From Pollenia angustigena (lineage: Eukaryota; Arthropoda; Insecta; Diptera; Polleniidae), in contig OV884057.1 in assembly GCA_930367215.1 (NCBI GenBank), positions 198,823,621 to 198,887,620 of the forward strand: 64,000 bases of DNA. The letters are read 5' to 3'. The position numbers were made by a program, and so were the translations under genes. This document shows, in pieces, positions 55,379-64,000 of this stretch. The stretch's first letter is position 1; each line of letters opens with the position of its first letter. A model generated the notes under the pieces. The model worked only from the letters and a program-made list of their open reading frames with translations, was not told where the DNA came from and made no database searches.

Positions 55379-56880
55379 TAGGGATTGCTGTTCGGTTTTA
55401 AACGAAATCGAAACCGCGGTTTTAAGTGCCTAAAAACCGAAACCGAAAACCGACAAAAAAACCTCGGTTATAGCTTTTACTTTAACAATATATTTATGCT
55501 TGAAGAAATTTAAAATTATACATAAAACTCGCGCTTCATACACAAAAACTTTATACATATCAGCCTGCAATAATGACAAGGTATTACAAAATTCTTATAA
55601 TTCAAAATAAATAATAAGAAGAATAAATGTTACCTTTTTTAGTCTTAAGTAGATACCTAATTTGTGTGGCACAAGCTACCACCTGGGCCTGGCTGGGACC
55701 ACTAGTATTTTGTATTGAGTTTTTGTGACTATTGAAAAAACTCACACTAACGAACCCATGGGCAAGGCTGGGACTACTTTTATACATATGTTTGGAGTTT
55801 TATAGCTATAGCAGGAACATTTTGTTGGGAAATAGAATAATTCTTCGAAAAATATTACATATGTACATTTATAATAGGGAAGGGCCTTGCCAGGCTCAGG
55901 TGGATACAATATGCACAAAATTTTCACTTGGCCAATTGCGGCGCCCACGTTGTTTAAATTACCACTTTTTGCCTGGCTAAGCCCAGGAAACAAATAAAAA
56001 ATTGTATTACATACAAAAAAATATATATGTTTATGTACCCAATAAAAAATGGAGCTTCCAACGAAGCAGGTTTGTAAGGGAGAAACATAAGGGTTTCGCT
56101 TACCATTGCGCTTACGGAACACATGAATTTTATATGGCGAGTTCCCACTTTGAAGCAATACATTTTTGATACATAAAGCGCATTATTCAGCGCACATAAA
56201 CATTGTTGGATGTAACGATCATATTTACACACTGAATGTTTTAATACAGTTATTTTTTAGTATTCTCCCTTACAAACCTGGGGGGTTACCGCGTATTTCG
56301 ATTCGAAAGAAATCATTTACGGATTCGAACAACTGTGTATTACGATTTTCTTAATCGTTCGAAACGATGACAGAGGTTGTATTTTTTAAAAAATGGGAAA
56401 TTTGATGAACAATTTTTGTTCGTAATAGAGAGTGGCTTATAAGAAAGTGATTTTTTGTTTTCAATAAAGTGTGAAAAACGTCCGTTTATTCGAAATAAAT
56501 ATTACGAAAATCGTAATACACAGTACAAATTGTTCGAATTCGTAAATGATTTCTTTCGAATCGAAATACGCGGTAACCCCCCTGCTTCGTAGTAAGGGAA
56601 TGCCGTAGCACTTGAAATTTTATTTTTTTTTATAAAAGTTGTTGAGAGTTCTTTCACTTACTTTACTGCATTTCTGTATGTCTTATTGCGTAGCGCATAA
56701 TTGTGCGCTTATTTTTTTAAATGTACCTTTAGTGCTTCGCAAAATGATAAAATTTTTTATTCGGTATGAAGTTTAACTTTAACATTTTCAAAACCGAAAA
56801 CCGAACCGAAACCGACCGGTTTTAATAATTTTAAAACCGAAACCGCGGTTTCACATTTTTACGGTTTTTAGCAAACTCTA
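55379..56880. mobile_element. hAT-like element, perfect 8-bp TSD GTTGAACA
   Basis: The left end TAGGGATTGCT and (inverted) right end TAGAGTTTGCT lie between GTTGAACA at 55371-55378 and 56881-56888. The motif AACCGAAA, often AACCGAAACCG, is repeated at 55410-55470 and 56790-56850. The interior (frames at 55602-56354 on both strands) shows no transposase domain but contains a nested MITE. Confidence 0.85.
56281..56580. mobile_element. ~300-bp MITE with ~70-bp TIRs
   Basis: GGGGGTTACCGCGTATTTCG then 'ATTCGAAAGAAATCATTTAC' and 'GTGTATTACGATTTTC' returns inverted at 56505-56580. CCTG is repeated on both sides (56277-56280, 56581-56584). Removal restores 'AAACCTGCTTCGT', which is seen inverted at ~56057. 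Confidence 0.8.
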
Positions 56881-57109
56881 GTTGAACACTTTTCCTGTTT
56901 GGGTTTTGTAAATTGACTTATTGGTTTTTTAATATCGATGCAGACATCCTACAGACAAATTGAACATTCAACAACAGAATTTGGTTAAAAGAATATTGAT
57001 GATACTGAAATGTTTGCCTCTGGTTGTAATAAATAAATGGATTAATAAATATTACTGACAATTTTCGAGATAATAAAATTAAAAAACAACAAGAGTGATA
57101 TATTCATCT

Positions 57110-58112
57110 GGGCCAAATCTTTAAGACCCTCCACCGACAGTAAGAATAATTCAGGAGTGGGCTTAATATGGGATCTTGGTCAATTATGGAAAGTTTTTTT
57201 ACGAAAGCTGAAAGTGTAATTGCTAATCATTTATAACTGCGACATACCAAAATTTATTACATGAGCTTTAATCGTTACATTTTGGCGCGTACTAAATTGT
57301 TTTCCGAGAGTGGGCTTTATATGTTTATATATTTTGTGAAATAATTTCTAGTCATATAGGTTGAATTTTCGCAAAATCTTATATAAATATTTGTATTTCG
57401 CCACTATTGATGTTGGTTTCTTTAACCAAATTATCAATTTTTAGGGAGGTTGTTCCAGATTTGTATTCATAGCACTTATCCTACCAAACCGTTTTTACTA
57501 GATTTCAATCACAAACTTCTTAGTATAACCAGAAACAATTTGACATCAATTGGTCTTTTCTTTTGAGTTTTTCGAAAATGAGCGTGTTTTCAACAGTCGG
57601 TCTGACGGACAGTCCGGCGGACATCTCTAAATTGATTTAAAATTACTCAAAGACCCAAAATATATACTGTATGGGGTCTTAGATGAATATAAAAAAAGTT
57701 TCACACAGAATGACACACTTAAGGCTAGATAACACTATTATACTTTGTATTAATACATGTCAAAAACTCAAGTAATATGACAAAGTGTGATAGTGTGAAT
57801 GCAATGTGTCACGAAAATGACAAGTGTTATGAAAAAAGTTTGACATCCCATATGACTTCCTCGTTTTTTGAAAAATTTCTAAACAATAATACTTTTCATT
57901 GGATCAGGGTTGCATTTAATTTCATGTGTGAGTGTTTATACTTTGTGTGATGGTGTGAACACAAACTGTCATATTATATTAGATTTTTTGACAGTCGCAA
58001 AAAAACTCATCAGATTTCTATCTCACAGAGTATTATGGAATACGTAAGACTTGTGAGATAGTGTAATCTAGGCTTTAGTGTACCCTTATTCAACACTAGT
58101 GGTGGTCTTCAA
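57110..58112 (-). mobile_element. Helitron/DINE-like element, inverted copy without array
   Basis: On the minus strand it runs from 'CCACCACTAGTGTTGAATAA' (58112) through 'GTGTGTCATTCTGTGTGAAAC', the GTCC/GTCT region (57598-57628) and 'AATCGGTATATGGG'-type text to 'ACTGTCGGTGGAGGGTCTTA' near 57120. It has only one copy of the unit that is tandemly repeated at 18.9-20.0 kb. Interrupted by a MITE. Confidence 0.65.
57722..58074. mobile_element. 353-bp MITE, TSD TTA
   Basis: The ends AGGCTAGATAACACTAT and (inverted) AGCCTAGATTACACTAT are flanked by TTA (57719-57721, 58075-58077). Excision restores 'GACACACTTAGTGTACCC', in line with the Helitron-like left end. Confidence 0.83.
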
Positions 58113-58591
58113 ACGAATCAACGGAGTTTCGTTTAGGTCCACTATGTTCGATAAAGGTCCAATTTCATCAGCTCATAATATTTCTACATTAAGAATGCCC
58201 CCACTAAATACAAAGCGTTGGATTGGCGCCATGCATATTTAGCTTTGTCGCTGATTTTACTGATTGAAAGTCGCCATAGGTGGAAAAATGGGTATATTAA
58301 AGTTGGGCATTGCGTTTGTAAAGCCTGCCATACACGACATGTCACATACATTCATGTTAATTTCCTCTGACATAGTCTCGGGTTTTTATATATCAATTAT
58401 TTCCTTACATGGGCGTACTGCTTATGTATAGCAGTAACCAGAATGTTTTACTGATTTTTTCAATGTATTTTTAATGGATTATTTTTTTTACTGCAGAACG
58501 CCAAACTTGCATCCTGTGCTACTAGCAAACCTTTTGAAAAAGCTGCTCGAAATGATTTTGCAATTCAGTACTTTTCGTTTATATTCACTGC

Positions 58592-59622
58592 CGCTTATAG
58601 TCACATTAGCGATATAGTCTATTTGATCCGTTTAACGTTATAGTCCATTTAGCGATATAAGAACATTTGCCATATATGCCATCAATCAACAGTCATCAAA
58701 GGGAAAAGTGAAGCAAATTAATGGCCTTATAGTCACACTAGCAATATTAAATAAGTTATTTTTAATTTTCGTAACCACAATCCATCTGAAGAAAGAAAGA
58801 ATTAAATCGTTTAATTTTTGTCATCATCTCTTTACTCGTAACAAATTAGTTTTTGCCTTCGGTATCAGTTATGAAATATCTTGTTATTATTTTAACTTCA
58901 ATTGCAAATAGATAAGCCTGATGTCGGTGTATTTTCTATATGAATTTTTTAATTCAAATTTTTATATTTATTAATTAGGCTAAAGTTCATCAAATTTAAT
59001 TTTCATTAAATTATTTTTATGAAGAAAGGAATTTTACAACATGAAATTAATTAAAATTTATTGATAATTTTTCATTCTTGACTGAAGCTGGGCTCGAACC
59101 CAGGCGTTTTTACGGACAGGTTACCCTTACATGTTTCGATTGCAACCACTCAATCTCTTCAGAGGGCTTGCCGTTTAACACTCGCAGCCATCAACGACTG
59201 CTGACGTCAATAATCAAACATCAATCCTTAAACCAAATTGTATTTAACTTTTGGTAGATCGAAATTTGCTCTAAATGATTATCTATCTTAATTTATTTTA
59301 CATGTTTTTGTTTTTCATTTTTTTGTCTTTCTTTTTCTTGTTGACCCTTTTCAGCACAACTTGAAGGGCAAATGCAAACATATAGCTCGTGCCCTAGCTT
59401 TTTTTTTTTAACAATAATAAGTGTTGTGGTTATTTTGTTGAACTATGTATTTATGGGTTTTAATCCAAATTTTTATATTTTTTATTTTATATATTTACAT
59501 AACTTGATTATATTCGAATACGGTTAAATGCCTTATAGTGCCATTTATGTGAATTAGACTTATAGCCACATTAGCGATATAGTCCACGTTTTGTCTGCAA
59601 CTAAAGTATGTGACTATAAGCG
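58592..59622. repeat. ~1-kb unit with CGCTTATAGTCACAT ends
   Basis: CGCTTATAGTCACATTAGCG at 58592 and the inverse TATGTGACTATAAGCG at 59609-59622 bound the unit. 'TTATAGTCACA.TAGC.ATAT' recurs at ~58727 and ~59550. It contains tRNA-like repeat copy 3. Confidence 0.5.
58960..59295 (-). repeat. ~330-bp repeat with tRNA-like core, copy 3
   Basis: Minus-strand match to copies 1 and 2, including 'TGACGTCAGCAGTCGTTGAT', 'GATTGAGTGGTTGCAATCG' (A-box-like) and 'GGGTTCGAGCCCAGC' (B box). The end 'ATTAATTAGGC' (58968-58978) is the inverse of the right end of copy 2. The neighbouring 'TTGTGGTTATTTTGTTGAAC' and 'TTTTAATCCAAATTTTTA' at 59417-59480 also match the left flank of copy 2. Confidence 0.62.
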
Positions 59623-59729
59623 AAAAGAAATGTTTAATCAAAATAAGCTTTGGTGAGCAATCAATACATTCAGCAAATGATTTTTTTTTGTGTCAATATA
59701 AATATGGAAATATCTATATACATATGTTT

Positions 59730-60205
59730 TAAATTGCATCGGTTTGATAGTTTCTGAGAGGCAGAAATTCTCCGCAATCTCTCCTATTAGTCTTCTTTTT
59801 TAAAAAATGAATTTTTTTTATGGACCTTATGTGTCCATATAACTATGGATCTACTTATCTATTTTTTAAATTTCATTAAAATTGGTTTGATGGTGGGCAC
59901 AAATACCCTATTCCGGAAAGCAGCTTGTTTGAAATTATGGACCTATTCGCTTTTTTTCAATAGGCTTGGTCCCTGTGTCAATTAGAACCTATGTACCGAA
60001 TTTCTTTAAATTATTTTCAAAATTGCAACCTGTTCTTGGCGCACAAGGTTATACGGACAGACAGCCGGACGGACATCGTTAGAATTACTTTCTAATCGGT
60101 ATACTTTAAGGTGGGTCCTAGGACCAATTTTTTAAGGTGTCACAGATATCAGCACAAATGCATAATACCCTTTCCACTATTGTGATGTGGGTATAAAAAG
60201 ACACT
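59730..60205 (+). repeat. DINE-like dispersed repeat, second family
   Basis: 'GCGCACAAGGTTATACGGAC', 'AGACAGCCGGACGGACATCG' and 'CTTTCTAATCGGTATAC' lead to 'CATAATACCCTTTCCACTAT' and 'GTGATGTGGGTATAAAAAG'. Parts of the same family occur at 17450-17560, 20360-20405 and 24690-24830. Non-coding. Confidence 0.5.
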
Positions 60206-60381
60206 TTTATTTACACGTTGATGCTCAACGACTACGTGAGATGGATCGAGAAATGGATTTGCCTTCAAGATGACAGAAAAGTTAATAAAGACACAAATCA
60301 TATTTAAAAAATACGCGATCTGTTTTAAATGTTATATTTATGTATAAAAAAAAATATTTATATTTTATATTTGTAAATCTA

Positions 60382-61099
60382 TCGGGTGATTTTTTGGTTA
60401 TTATCTTTATGGCAACACTGTTTAAACAACTGACGCACGTTTCGTGTTTTGTTTCACTGTCAAACATCTTCAGTTTGGTCTATAATTTAACCATGAATCG
60501 TCTTACAAACGAACAACGCTTGCAAATTATTGAATTTTATTATCAAAATGCGTGCTCTGTTAAGAAACTTCATCGCGCGTCTTGTGTTCAGCGACGAAGC
60601 TCATTTTTAGCTCAATGGGTACGTAAATAAGCAGAATTGTCGATTTTGAGTGAAGATCAGCCAAGATCTACCAATGCATCCAGAAAAAGTTAACAATGGA
60701 CTTATTGAGAGGCGTGTTCGGTGAACATTTTATTTCACGTTCGGGACCGGTCAATTGACCGCCTAGATCGTGCGATTTAACGCCCTTAGACTATTTTTTG
60801 TGGGGCTATGTTAAAGTTCATGTCTATACAAACATGCCCGTTTCAATTGACGCATTGGAAGACAACATTGAAGCATTTATTCATGAGATACCGGCCGAAA
60901 TGTTGGAAAGAGTATGCCAAAATTGGACTAAGCGGATGGACCATTTGAGGCGCAGTCACGGTCAACATTTTCAATGAAATAATCGTCAAACCTTAAATTA
61001 TATGAACCGTACTATCGATTCAAATAAAGATTTCATGTATTTTTCTGAATTTTATGTGTTTTTTTTAAACTTTCCTATAGCTCTTAAAAAATCACCCGA
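60382..61099 (+). mobile_element. Internally deleted mariner, TA-flanked
   Basis: TCGGGTGATTTTTT and AAAAAATCACCCGA are perfect inverse ends between TA (60380-60381) and TA (61100-61101). At 718 bp it is about 0.5 kb short of full length. The 3' terminal repeat of the copy at 22.7-23.25 kb is identical. Confidence 0.85.
60494..60977 (+). pseudogene. Mariner-like transposase, internally deleted
   Basis: It starts 'MNRLTNEQRLQIIEFYYQNA' then 'CSVKKLHRAS'. After that the frame jumps directly to text near the first catalytic region ('CVQRRSSFLAQWVRK', where the expected 'SDEAHF…GYVNKQN' is recognisable as 'DEAHF'-like DNA in another frame). Later pieces read 'PPRSCDLTPLDYFLWGYVK' with the third catalytic Asp intact (~60765-60815) and 'MPVSIDALEDNIEAFIHEIP'. 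The middle helix-turn-helix and the second Asp region are missing. Frame shifts and stops confirm a dead copy. Confidence 0.83.
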
Positions 61100-61101
61100 T
61101 A

Positions 61102-61540
61102 TATGGTTATGCATGTATAAACCCAGCGGTAAACAAAGAAGACCTTCTTACTTCAGGCCTGCTTAAAATTTTTTTTACTCAAATTTATCAAGGACTGTTA
61201 TCTTTGGTAAAAATGTAAGATACACCTTTCAAGATTTTGCGTTTTTTTTGTCTCTTTCTTCGAAAGCTGCCATTTTTTGTATCATCTTTTATGCCGCAAT
61301 ACACTGAACACAAATTTATTTGCAAAACTCTTAAGTTTACCACAACACGAGTAAGTTAAGCAAGTAAATAACATTATAAAGTAAAACACAACGTTTGTTG
61401 AACTACATAACACATTTGGTAAACGTGGTTTGTGTTTTCTTATTTTTGTTTTGTTTACGCCATTTGTGTTGATTGTACACATTGCCACTTTTTTTCATTT
61501 CCTAAGCTTATCCCGCGAACCTCAATGCTTGTCTGCAGGA
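61102..61540. other. No feature recognised
   Basis: A+T-rich. Minus frame 61282-61488 (68 codons) has no motif. Confidence 0.4.
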
Positions 61541-61544
61541 TAGA

Positions 61545-61632
61545 AACAAGGGTATCTGGCGGGAATCGAACCCGCAACCTTGGCGCTGATAGACTAGCTC
61601 GCTACCAGCTAGCCTACTGGGGCACTCACTAT
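61545..61632 (-). repeat. tRNA-like sequence (SINE head or pseudo-tRNA)
   Basis: On the minus strand a perfect T arm (GCGGG-TTCGATT-CCCGC) follows a D-arm-like 'TAGGCTAGCTGGTAGCGAGC'. The 3' bases CAGATAC have no partner where the acceptor 5' strand should be, and no proper anticodon stem forms. It is therefore not a working tRNA. The 98-codon plus frame across it is a shadow. Confidence 0.5.
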
Positions 61633-61639
61633 CAAAAAA

Positions 61640-62500
61640 AGGTTTCTGTATTTATCTTCCAAAGCTGCCTTCACAACTTTAGCCTTTTTTACACGTCACA
61701 ATTTAGATATCTGTTTATTAATCTGTGATGAGAAGGGAGCAGAGGAGGAGTAACAGTTTTTGTATTGTTTTCTTTTTTGCACAAGCAAATACAAATAATA
61801 ATTTTTTTTTGATCTCGTTACCATTCTTATATACCTGCTAAAGAATCGAGAGCGGAAGGCCTACTCCGCTTAGAACATGTTTACTTATAAAAGTGTATGT
61901 TTGTATAAATCTATGTAACTTCATTTATGTGTTAATAATATGATATTTAGATGAAAGTTTTTTTAACCATCTCCAACGTTATTGCTAGTTTTATAGCAAT
62001 TTTTCAAAATTAAGAGAAATTATAAAAAATAGTTCTATAAATTTTAAATTTTTCTTACTTAAATTCAATAAACAAATTTAATTATTTATGACGTATACAA
62101 ATAAAATCTTTAAATATCTAGTTTTTATAAAAATGTCCTTTTAATACATAACGTCAGCTCATTACTGGTTTGACCTACCGACCATTTTTAAAAAAAATGA
62201 GTTAGGAATGAGGAATATATTTTTTTAATACCCTCTTTCTAAATCAAAAACCTGTTTCGCGAAAAATTTTATGGTTTCTGAGATATAAAGCATTAATTTT
62301 GCTGCATATCAACTGTTTCAAAATTTTTTAAGTACTGTTTTGCTCTACAAGCCATTGTTTGGCGACTGCAGCAAATTCTTCATACAAAAACGTACAAAAT
62401 AAATTTTACTGTTGCTTTGCTGCATTGCCGTAAGAAAAAAAAAGTAGTTAAAGCAAAAGCAAAGTAAAATGACAACAAGAAAATAAATTTGTGAAAAATT
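61640..62500. other. No feature recognised
   Basis: A+T-rich sequence with no supported coding, repeat or RNA signature. Confidence 0.4.
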
Positions 62501-62554
62501 GTTTTATAATGGACCCAACCAAGTGTAAGGTTTGCTATTATTTGTGTTTTTAGC

Positions 62555-63217
62555 CTACCTAAGGGAAATGCTTCAAAATTTTACTACAAACGAAAATTAA
62601 ATATGTTTAATCTTACAGCAACCATTATTATGTCATATATACCAACTTTTACTTAATGTGCCTTTTTGACGGAAGCTTATAGTGGTCGGAGTGGTAACAA
62701 TATTGCTAGTGCTTAAATTAAAATTTTAAATGAATTAATAAAAGATGATCCACTTGTTAAAACTTTGACTTTATGGAGCGATTCTTGCGTACCTAAAAAT
62801 AAAAATCAAATTAACGCAACCGCAATCAAAATGTTCTTTAAACAAAATAATATTGATGCCGTAATACAAAAGTCTTCAGAACCAGAACATTATTTAATTC
62901 AAGAAGTTGACTGTGTCCATGGTGTTATTGACCGGTACTTAAAGAATATTGAAATTCATAGTCCTCTTCATTTACTTAATTTGCACAAAACAATGGCAAA
63001 TAATAAAACAAAAAAGTTATGGAAATGCTTCCGGAAAATTTTCGCACATACTCGTTGGAAGCAAATAAAATGGACTTTCGAAAAGTCCCTTTTGCTAAAA
63101 TTAAAGTACTTCTATACAGTTAAAATAATGATTTATGTATATATTATAAAACTTCTACCAGAGAGGAAAAATATAAAAATGCAATTTTGGTTAAGTCTGC
63201 ATCAAAAAATTGTTTGA
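62555..63217 (+). pseudogene. DDE-type transposase-like pseudogene, two in-frame stops
   Basis: In one frame it reads 'LPKGNASKFYYKRKLNMFNL', a stop at ~62654, 'EAYSGRSGNNIASA', a stop at ~62715, then an open run of 150 codons from 62765: 'TLWSDSCVPKNKNQINATAI', 'QKSSEPEHYLIQEVDCVHGV' and 'IDRYLKNIEIHSPLHLLNLH'. The pattern (YYKRKL..(Y/F)NLT, SGR.GN..ASA, LWSDSC..(K/Q)N.N, EPGH-like, EVD..H) matches a family of DDE-type transposase-like proteins that I recall as common in insects and hydra but cannot name firmly. A short Met-led piece at 62510 may be upstream coding. The frame survives apart from the two stops, making it the least decayed coding region here besides the LINE. No terminal repeats were found. 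Confidence 0.6.
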
Positions 63218-63219
63218 AA

Positions 63220-64000
63220 ACTCCTATTAAGTTTTAAATTTTCTTTTTACTTTTGCATTATTTAAGTTGTTTAATTTGTGGCTTTTTATGTAACTTTTCA
63301 TAACAGTAGAACTGTTTTTTCTGTTTTTGTAAAGTAAAATCAAATAAAAAAACTATAAAAAAAAATTCATCTCAACAACAAGTTACTCAATACACAGCAA
63401 TAAGTATACGTATGCAGCACAAAAAGGCACTTTTTTTATTTTTTTTTTAGAAAAGTGGCGTATGCGGCACAAAACAATATTTTTCATTTTCAAAATTCTA
63501 ACTTTATTCATGAAAGTGCGCAAAAATTTGCATTTTTCTTCAAAACATATACCGGAAGCAGTGGTAAAAATATAAAAAAATTCTATCGGGTACAATTTGA
63601 GTAATCTTCATGTAAATCTTCTTTGTCGTTTTTCTCCACTCCGACTTTTTGGAATATGCGCCAAACCAATTCTAAGCTGACGATAAGTCAATTTAAAAGC
63701 CGTAAACCATAATTTCATTTATCTATAAAAAGAATTTCATTTATCTATAAAAAGAAATTATCTAATACATTAATTAAAATGACTGAACATAAAAATAGTT
63801 ATGTCGCCTTTTATGTTCGAAAACCGTTGTACATTGTACGAAATCGTTTGTAATTTCACACAACATAGTTCTTGCGCACAATGTACGAAAGTAAGAAATG
63901 CTTCAGTAAAAAACAAAATAACCTTTTGTAATTTACGTAAAAAATTCGTTTTTTTACGAAATATTTTTGTAAATTAGATCGAAGTTTTTTTTTAATTTTC
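63220..64000. other. A+T-rich window end, no gene
   Basis: A short direct duplication 'AATTTCATTTATCTATAAAA' occurs at ~63712 and ~63732. 'GTATGC.GCACAAAA' occurs twice (63411, 63464). Nothing else recognised. Confidence 0.4.

Noticed and set aside
55742..56158. 138-codon minus-strand frame
   Set aside because: Inside a non-autonomous hAT-like element, overlapping other open frames on both strands, and no transposase or host domain visible.
61545..61632. Functional tRNA gene on the minus strand
   Set aside because: The T arm is perfect, but no acceptor stem or anticodon stem can be drawn.
62765..63217. Intact host gene of 150 codons
   Set aside because: Upstream in-frame homologous text with two stops shows it is the 3' part of a decayed transposase-like gene.

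Overview
The window looks like repeat-filled, non-genic DNA from a schizophoran fly, probably a calyptrate or blowfly-like species. The reasons are very high A+T, no intact host gene on either strand, and relics of insect-type mariner, Jockey/CR1-type LINE, gypsy-type and hAT elements. There are also dispersed 'ATACCCTCCACC…' repeats with a GTCC/GTCT microsatellite, like the DINE/Helitron-like repeats of flies. The host is inferred, not proven. Every coding trace is a decayed transposon protein, and almost everything else that could be resolved is a transposon end, a MITE, a palindrome or a tandem array.

Layout. 0-8 kb: a non-autonomous hAT (410-1531, perfect 8-bp target duplication), a LINE endonuclease fragment on the minus strand (~2.3-2.56 kb), small perfect hairpins (3.27-3.75 kb), a 5'-truncated LINE with poly(A) (4.80-6.30 kb) and two copies of a ~330-bp repeat with a tRNA-like core. 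8.3-14.3 kb: inverted-repeat arms, a hAT with a decayed transposase (9157-10350) and a decayed gypsy-type gag-protease-RT-RNaseH-integrase on the minus strand (10.6-13.8 kb). These are bracketed by ends that match the long terminal inverted repeats of a second element at 46.28-48.77 kb. 17-27 kb: two 'ATATGC' hAT-like elements, a Helitron-like element with a 153-bp tandem array, a truncated mariner and a TA-flanked MITE.

27-39 kb is the highlight. A ~0.5-kb TAA-flanked element (26929-39042) has been opened by a foldback element with a 9-bp target duplication and by a mariner. The mariner contains a chain of five to six further nested insertions, each inside the last and most with a readable target duplication (TA, CCTTCAGG, GTTCATAC, TA, TAA, TACCAGGA, TTA). 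This gives an explicit order of insertion.

39-64 kb: further Helitron-like repeats, a Jockey-type RT relic (42.1-42.8 kb), inverted 39-bp tandem arrays around a tRNA-like SINE, several TTA-flanked MITEs, the long-TIR element with nested MITEs, a 4-kb 'GGTACTTTTT' repeat domain with a ~117-bp array, a hAT with AACCGAAA motifs (55379-56880), a deleted mariner (60382-61099) and a DDE-type transposase pseudogene with only two internal stops (62.55-63.22 kb).

No genes work together here in the operon sense. The common theme is transposon turnover: autonomous relics supply domains, and short non-autonomous derivatives carry the ends. Several hAT-like elements each carry their own short motif repeated at both ends (TCGCCA, ATATGC, TATCGATA, ATTACCGT, AACCGAAA). 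All alignments were made by eye without database searches, so family names are inferences from motifs, terminal repeats and target-site duplications.
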